NCBI GenBank assembly: GCA_002085355.1
Contig: NATN01000074.1
Span: forward strand, 1 to 9,110
DNA: 9,110 nucleotides
Direction of reading: 5' to 3'
DNA from: Candidatus Zhuqueibacterota bacterium 4484_87
GTDB lineage: Bacteria > Zhuqueibacterota > Zhuqueibacteria > Thermofontimicrobiales > Thermofontimicrobiaceae
The stretch's first letter is position 1. Each line of letters begins with the position of its first letter. Shown here piece by piece: positions 6,291 through 9,110 of this stretch. A program made the translations under genes and the position numbers. The notes beneath the pieces were generated by a model. That model did no database searches, was not told the origin of the DNA, and saw only the letters and a list, made by a program, of their open reading frames with translations.

Positions 6291-6362
6291 TCATAAAGCC
6301 TGGTGCGCCGGCGAGAAAAAATTAAAATTTAAAAATAATCGCAAAACTGTAAGAAGAAATCT

Positions 6363-6920
6363 ATGGCTTCAATTTCCGAATTTCGTCGTGGAATTGCAAT
6401 TATGTACAATAACGATATTTATTTAATCACCGAATTTCAGCAAGTCACCCAAAGCCGCGGCAGAGCAATGGTGCGCACAAAACTGAAAAATGTGAAAACA
6501 GGCCGCGTCATCGACAATATGTTTCGCGAAACAGACAAAGTTGAAGCAGTGCGCCTCGATGAAAAAGAAATGCAGTTCCTCTATTCGGACGCGGAAAATT
6601 ATCATTTCATGGACACGGAAACTTTCGAACAGACTCCCCTGCCCGCGGAAATGATCGAAGATCAGAAAAAATTTCTAAAAAAAACCATGATGGTGAAAGT
6701 GCTTTTTCACGGAACGACTCCCATCACTTCGGAGCTTCCCACAACAGTCGATCTCAAAGTGACTGAAGCCGAGCCTGCCGTCACAGGCGACACTGCCGGG
6801 AACGTGACAAAATGGGTCACGTTGGAAACAGACGCCCGGCTGGAAGTGCCCCCGTTTGTCAACGAAGGCGACACCATCCGCATCGACACGCGCAGCGGCG
6901 CTTACGTTTCTCGCGTTTGA
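6363..6920 (+). CDS. efp: Translation elongation factor P with arginine at the loop tip
   Basis: This 185-residue protein is a full-length EF-P, which binds between the P and E sites and rescues ribosomes stalled at polyproline stretches. Domain I (1-64) has SEFRRGIAIM and VRTKLKNVKTG. Domain II (65-128) has YHFMDTETFEQ and ELPTTVDL. Domain III (129-185) has TEAEPAVTGDTAGN and ends with the signature GDTIRIDTRSGAYVSRV. The tip of the domain I loop, which carries the modified residue, reads QSRGRA: R32 aligns with K34 of Escherichia coli EF-P and R32 of Pseudomonas EF-P. In arginine-type proteins EarP rhamnosylates this residue, but no earP gene is in the window, so the modification is open. 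The start is the first ATG of the frame, preceded by a weak purine-rich site (AAGAAGAAAT). A strong terminator follows, so efp is probably a single-gene unit. Confidence 0.97.
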   Translation: MASISEFRRGIAIMYNNDIYLITEFQQVTQSRGRAMVRTKLKNVKTGRVIDNMFRETDKVEAVRLDEKEMQFLYSDAENYHFMDTETFEQTPLPAEMIEDQKKFLKKTMMVKVLFHGTTPITSELPTTVDLKVTEAEPAVTGDTAGNVTKWVTLETDARLEVPPFVNEGDTIRIDTRSGAYVSRV

Positions 6921-6931
6921 TATTTTTTAAT

Positions 6932-6975
6932 TGCAGTCATCCGCACGTGCGCTCGGATGACTGCACCTGTTTTTT
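6932..6975 (+). terminator. Intrinsic terminator of efp
   Basis: A perfect 12-bp stem TGCAGTCATCCG (6932-6943) / CGGATGACTGCA (6954-6965) with a ten-base loop starts 11 bases after the efp stop. Four bases later comes a run of six T (6970-6975). The stem strength and T run make this a confident Rho-independent terminator, isolating efp from the peptidase gene downstream. Confidence 0.92.
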
Positions 6976-7129
6976 AGGGCTAATTAATTGAATGCCATCT
7001 TCAGTTTTACCCTGTAATTTAAATTTTTCATTTTTCTTTCAAAAAATAGCAACAGCAGCTCGTTCGTTTCCAACGCATTTTTTCTCTAAACAGCGATTCC
7101 ATCACAAAAAACTAACGGAGAAACTTGCC

Positions 7130-9110
7130 ATGTCTAAAAAATCATCGTTTCGCATTGCAACATCCTTGCTGGTTCTCATTCTATTTCAACTCTCGCTTTT
7201 CGCAGCGGAAAACAACACGACCGTCGTCATCACAAACTGGCTTACTTTAGGTCCGGTAAAAACCCCGCTGCCGGTATTCCATGAAAAGAAAAATTTTGCC
7301 GGCAAAAAATTTGAAATCAAAAATTTGCTGGAATTCGATCATTTTGATTTGAGCAAATTGTCCCCCGGCCAAGACAAAGAAGTCGCTTCCTTCGGGCAAC
7401 AGAAATTGCGGTGGGCAGCGCAAGCGGATTCTGCTCTAAAAATCGCCTCGCTGAATCGGAAAACGCCGCAAAAAGCTTATGCCGCAGCCTATTTGACGGC
7501 AGCAAGGTGGATGGAAATTAAATTGACCATTGAAAATCCACATTTGCAAATTGTCTATTTTGACGGAAAAAAGATTGGCAAAAAAGAAAGCGCTAACAGC
7601 GAAAAGAAAAAAAGCGCTGCCACCAAAGCAACGATCAAAGTTGAGCCCGGCACGCACCTGCTTTTGATCAAAACATTGTTCGACCCCAAATGTGAAGCGC
7701 CCTGGCAAATCACGGCCAAAGCCTCCCTGCCTGAAAGCATTCCTTCCGGCGACCTTCGCTGGTCAAGCGACGGGACGCATTTTATGAATGTAAAAAATTT
7801 GCTGGACGAGCCGGAGATCAGCTCGCTGTCCATTTCTCCGGACGGCAAATTCGTGGCATTGACAGTACGCAAAAGCCAGCCGCCGAGCGACAAATACGAG
7901 AACTGGCTTGAAATCCGCCGCTATTCCGACGGCGCGCTTCAACGCTCTTTTCGCGGCATGGCTCGGATAAGTCAGTTTAAATGGGCGCCGCTGAAAAATC
8001 GCTACTCTTATCTGACATCCGACGCCAAGGGAGTCACGCTGTGGATTTCCGATTTGCAAACCGGCGAAAAAATTTCCTTGCTCAAAAACATTCGCGATTT
8101 CAAATCTTATCGCTGGGCGCCGGACGGCACTTTTTTAATTTACAGCGCAACAGAAAAATATCCGGCGCCAAAAACAAAATTGAAAAAATTGGAAGGCATG
8201 CCCGACCGCTTTCCTGGCTGGCGCAATCGCGATTTCCTCTATCGTGTCAATTTCCCCGATGGAACAAAAATGCGCCTCACCAGCGGTCTGGAAAGCACAA
8301 ACCTGAACGACATCAGTCCCGACGGCGGGAAAATTCTCTTTACCATTTCCCGAACCGACTTTTCCGAGCGGCCGTACGAAAAAAGCACGCTCTATTCATT
8401 GGATCTGAAAACTCTTGCCATCGATTCCATCTGGACGAAAAAATGGCAGGGCAGCGTGCGCTGGTCTCCGGACGGGACAAAATTGCTCATCACCGGCGGG
8501 CCGTCCATGTTCGGAAAAATCGGCGTCAACCTGCCGCAAGGCGTGATTCCCAATGATTACGACACGCAGGCGTACATCTACGATTTGCAGACCAAAAAAG
8601 TCGATCCCATCACGTTGCATTTTCCGCCGACAATCAATCGTCCATTTTGGAGCCCGGCAGACGGCAAAATTTATTTCACTGCTACGGATCGCAGCTACGT
8701 TTCGCTTTTCCTATACGACGTCAAAAAAAGAACCTTTCAAAAAATTGATACCAAATCGGAAGTCATCGGCGCGATTACTTTTGCCGAGAAAAAACCGCTC
8801 GCTGTTTTCAACGGTTGCCTCGCCAATGTGCCCTGGAAAACGTATCGCATCAATTTAAAATCAGGCAAAACCGAGCTTTTTTACGATGCTGCCGCGGAAG
8901 ATTTCGCCAACGTGCAATTCGGGAAAGTCGAGCGCTGGACGTTCAAAAACAAATTCGGCGACGACATCGAAGGACGCGTCTATTACCCGCCGGATTTTAA
9001 TGCGGACAAAAAATACCCGTGCATCGTTTACTATTACGGCGGCACATCGCCGGTAACGCGCGATTTTGGCGGCAGATATCCAAAAAATCTTTACGCGGCT
9101 CACGGATACG
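7130..9110 (+). CDS. Secreted S9-family (prolyl oligopeptidase-like) peptidase, 3' end outside window
   Basis: The frame is open from ATG 7130 to the window edge (660 codons seen). GGAG lies nine bases upstream. Residues 1-25 form a Sec signal peptide (MSKKSSFRIA, then a hydrophobic run, cleavage near LFA-AEN). Residues 26-200 are an extra domain beginning WLTLGPVKTPLPVF, with a beta-rich, PEGA-like segment (FDGKKIG … VEPGTHLLLIK). A WD40-like beta-propeller follows, with blades marked SISPDGKF (about 235), RWAPDGTF (328), ISPDGGKI (395), RWSPDGTK (444) and FWSPADGK (507). From about 603 the alpha/beta-hydrolase domain begins (WTFKNKFGDDIEGRVYYPP), with YYYGGTSP (634-641) where relatives have HGGP or YGGF. 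The GxSxGG serine, Asp and His lie beyond the window, so activity cannot be judged. S9 enzymes cleave peptides, often after proline or from acylated ends. Periplasmic or surface peptide breakdown is likely. Fast-evolving WD-like proteins without a hydrolase are excluded by residues 603 onward. Confidence 0.88.
   Translation, partial: MSKKSSFRIATSLLVLILFQLSLFAAENNTTVVITNWLTLGPVKTPLPVFHEKKNFAGKKFEIKNLLEFDHFDLSKLSPGQDKEVASFGQQKLRWAAQADSALKIASLNRKTPQKAYAAAYLTAARWMEIKLTIENPHLQIVYFDGKKIGKKESANSEKKKSAATKATIKVEPGTHLLLIKTLFDPKCEAPWQITAKASLPESIPSGDLRWSSDGTHFMNVKNLLDEPEISSLSISPDGKFVALTVRKSQPPSDKYENWLEIRRYSDGALQRSFRGMARISQFKWAPLKNRYSYLTSDAKGVTLWISDLQTGEKISLLKNIRDFKSYRWAPDGTFLIYSATEKYPAPKTKLKKLEGMPDRFPGWRNRDFLYRVNFPDGTKMRLTSGLESTNLNDISPDGGKILFTISRTDFSERPYEKSTLYSLDLKTLAIDSIWTKKWQGSVRWSPDGTKLLITGGPSMFGKIGVNLPQGVIPNDYDTQAYIYDLQTKKVDPITLHFPPTINRPFWSPADGKIYFTATDRSYVSLFLYDVKKRTFQKIDTKSEVIGAITFAEKKPLAVFNGCLANVPWKTYRINLKSGKTELFYDAAAEDFANVQFGKVERWTFKNKFGDDIEGRVYYPPDFNADKKYPCIVYYYGGTSPVTRDFGGRYPKNLYAAHGY

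Larger units (their letters stand above)
5808..6362. other. Divergent intergenic region without a recognisable gene
   Basis: These 555 bases separate the minus-strand acyltransferase gene from efp on the plus strand, so promoters for both should lie here. The sequence is strongly AT-rich with many A and T runs. I see no tRNA, known riboswitch or credible protein gene. What can be described is a nested inverted repeat (5840-5899), a CCCCAA/TTGGGG pair (5921-5926 and 5963-5968), a weak promoter candidate (6135-6163), a decayed inverted repeat (6218-6290) and an 8-bp palindrome CGCCGGCG near 6307. The nested repeat lies in or near the acyltransferase leader. The length is generous for two promoters and might hide an undescribed small RNA. 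Confidence 0.6.

Noticed and set aside
7436..8059. Overlapping minus-strand frames opposite the peptidase
   Set aside because: They are antisense shadows of a clearly coding plus-strand gene, with no good ribosome sites and no recognisable domains.
7981..8556. A 191-codon plus-strand frame within the peptidase region
   Set aside because: It overlaps the S9 peptidase in another frame. Its product is rich in Arg/His/Ser with no family motifs, typical of a shadow frame, whereas the peptidase frame has continuous propeller motifs.
1..9110. CRISPR arrays, tRNA or rRNA genes, toxin–antitoxin pairs, phage structural genes
   Set aside because: I looked for regularly spaced direct repeats, cloverleaf-like sequence, conserved rRNA segments and small paired genes, and found none.

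Overview
The window reads as chromosomal sequence from a Gram-negative-type bacterium outside the best-known phyla. Three features suggest this: a Memo–AMMECR1 fusion with a loose lipoprotein signal, Tat-dependent proteins, and an elongation factor P with arginine at its loop tip. A relative of Calditrichota/KSB1 or another Fibrobacterota–Chlorobiota–Bacteroidota-like lineage would fit. This is inference, because no rRNA or other decisive marker is present.

Left part, minus strand. Positions 172-595 hold a broken tyrosine-recombinase gene whose frame is lost exactly where the first catalytic arginine should be. Positions 4546 down to 857 hold a compact three-gene operon: a DUF362 protein, the AmmeMemoRadiSam-type radical SAM enzyme, and a fusion of the Memo-like protein B with the AMMECR1-like protein A. 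It has its own strong sigma70-type promoter (TTGACT, 17 bp, extended -10 TGATATAAT, at 4610-4638) and candidate terminators at 792-811 and 708-728. Upstream on the same strand is a polytopic membrane acyltransferase of the HGSNAT/NagX (DUF5009) type at 4683-5807.

The main discovery candidate is this operon. All three proteins begin with an export signal: Tat on DUF362, Tat on the radical SAM enzyme, and a lipoprotein or Sec signal on the Memo–AMMECR1 fusion. The AmmeMemoRadiSam trio is a conserved system of unknown function, and radical SAM chemistry is normally cytoplasmic. A complete set apparently addressed to the cell envelope is therefore unusual. The fusion gene also has a strong internal Shine-Dalgarno sequence before in-frame GTG/ATG codons just past the signal, so a second, cytoplasmic form is possible.

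Right part, plus strand. After a 555-base AT-rich gap holding only weak signals and a decayed inverted repeat come efp (6363-6920), a strong intrinsic terminator, and the first 660 codons of a secreted S9-family peptidase that runs off the window. Its beta-propeller and the start of its hydrolase domain are visible, but its catalytic triad is not. By eye, the right-hand genes use more C-ending codons than the left-hand block.
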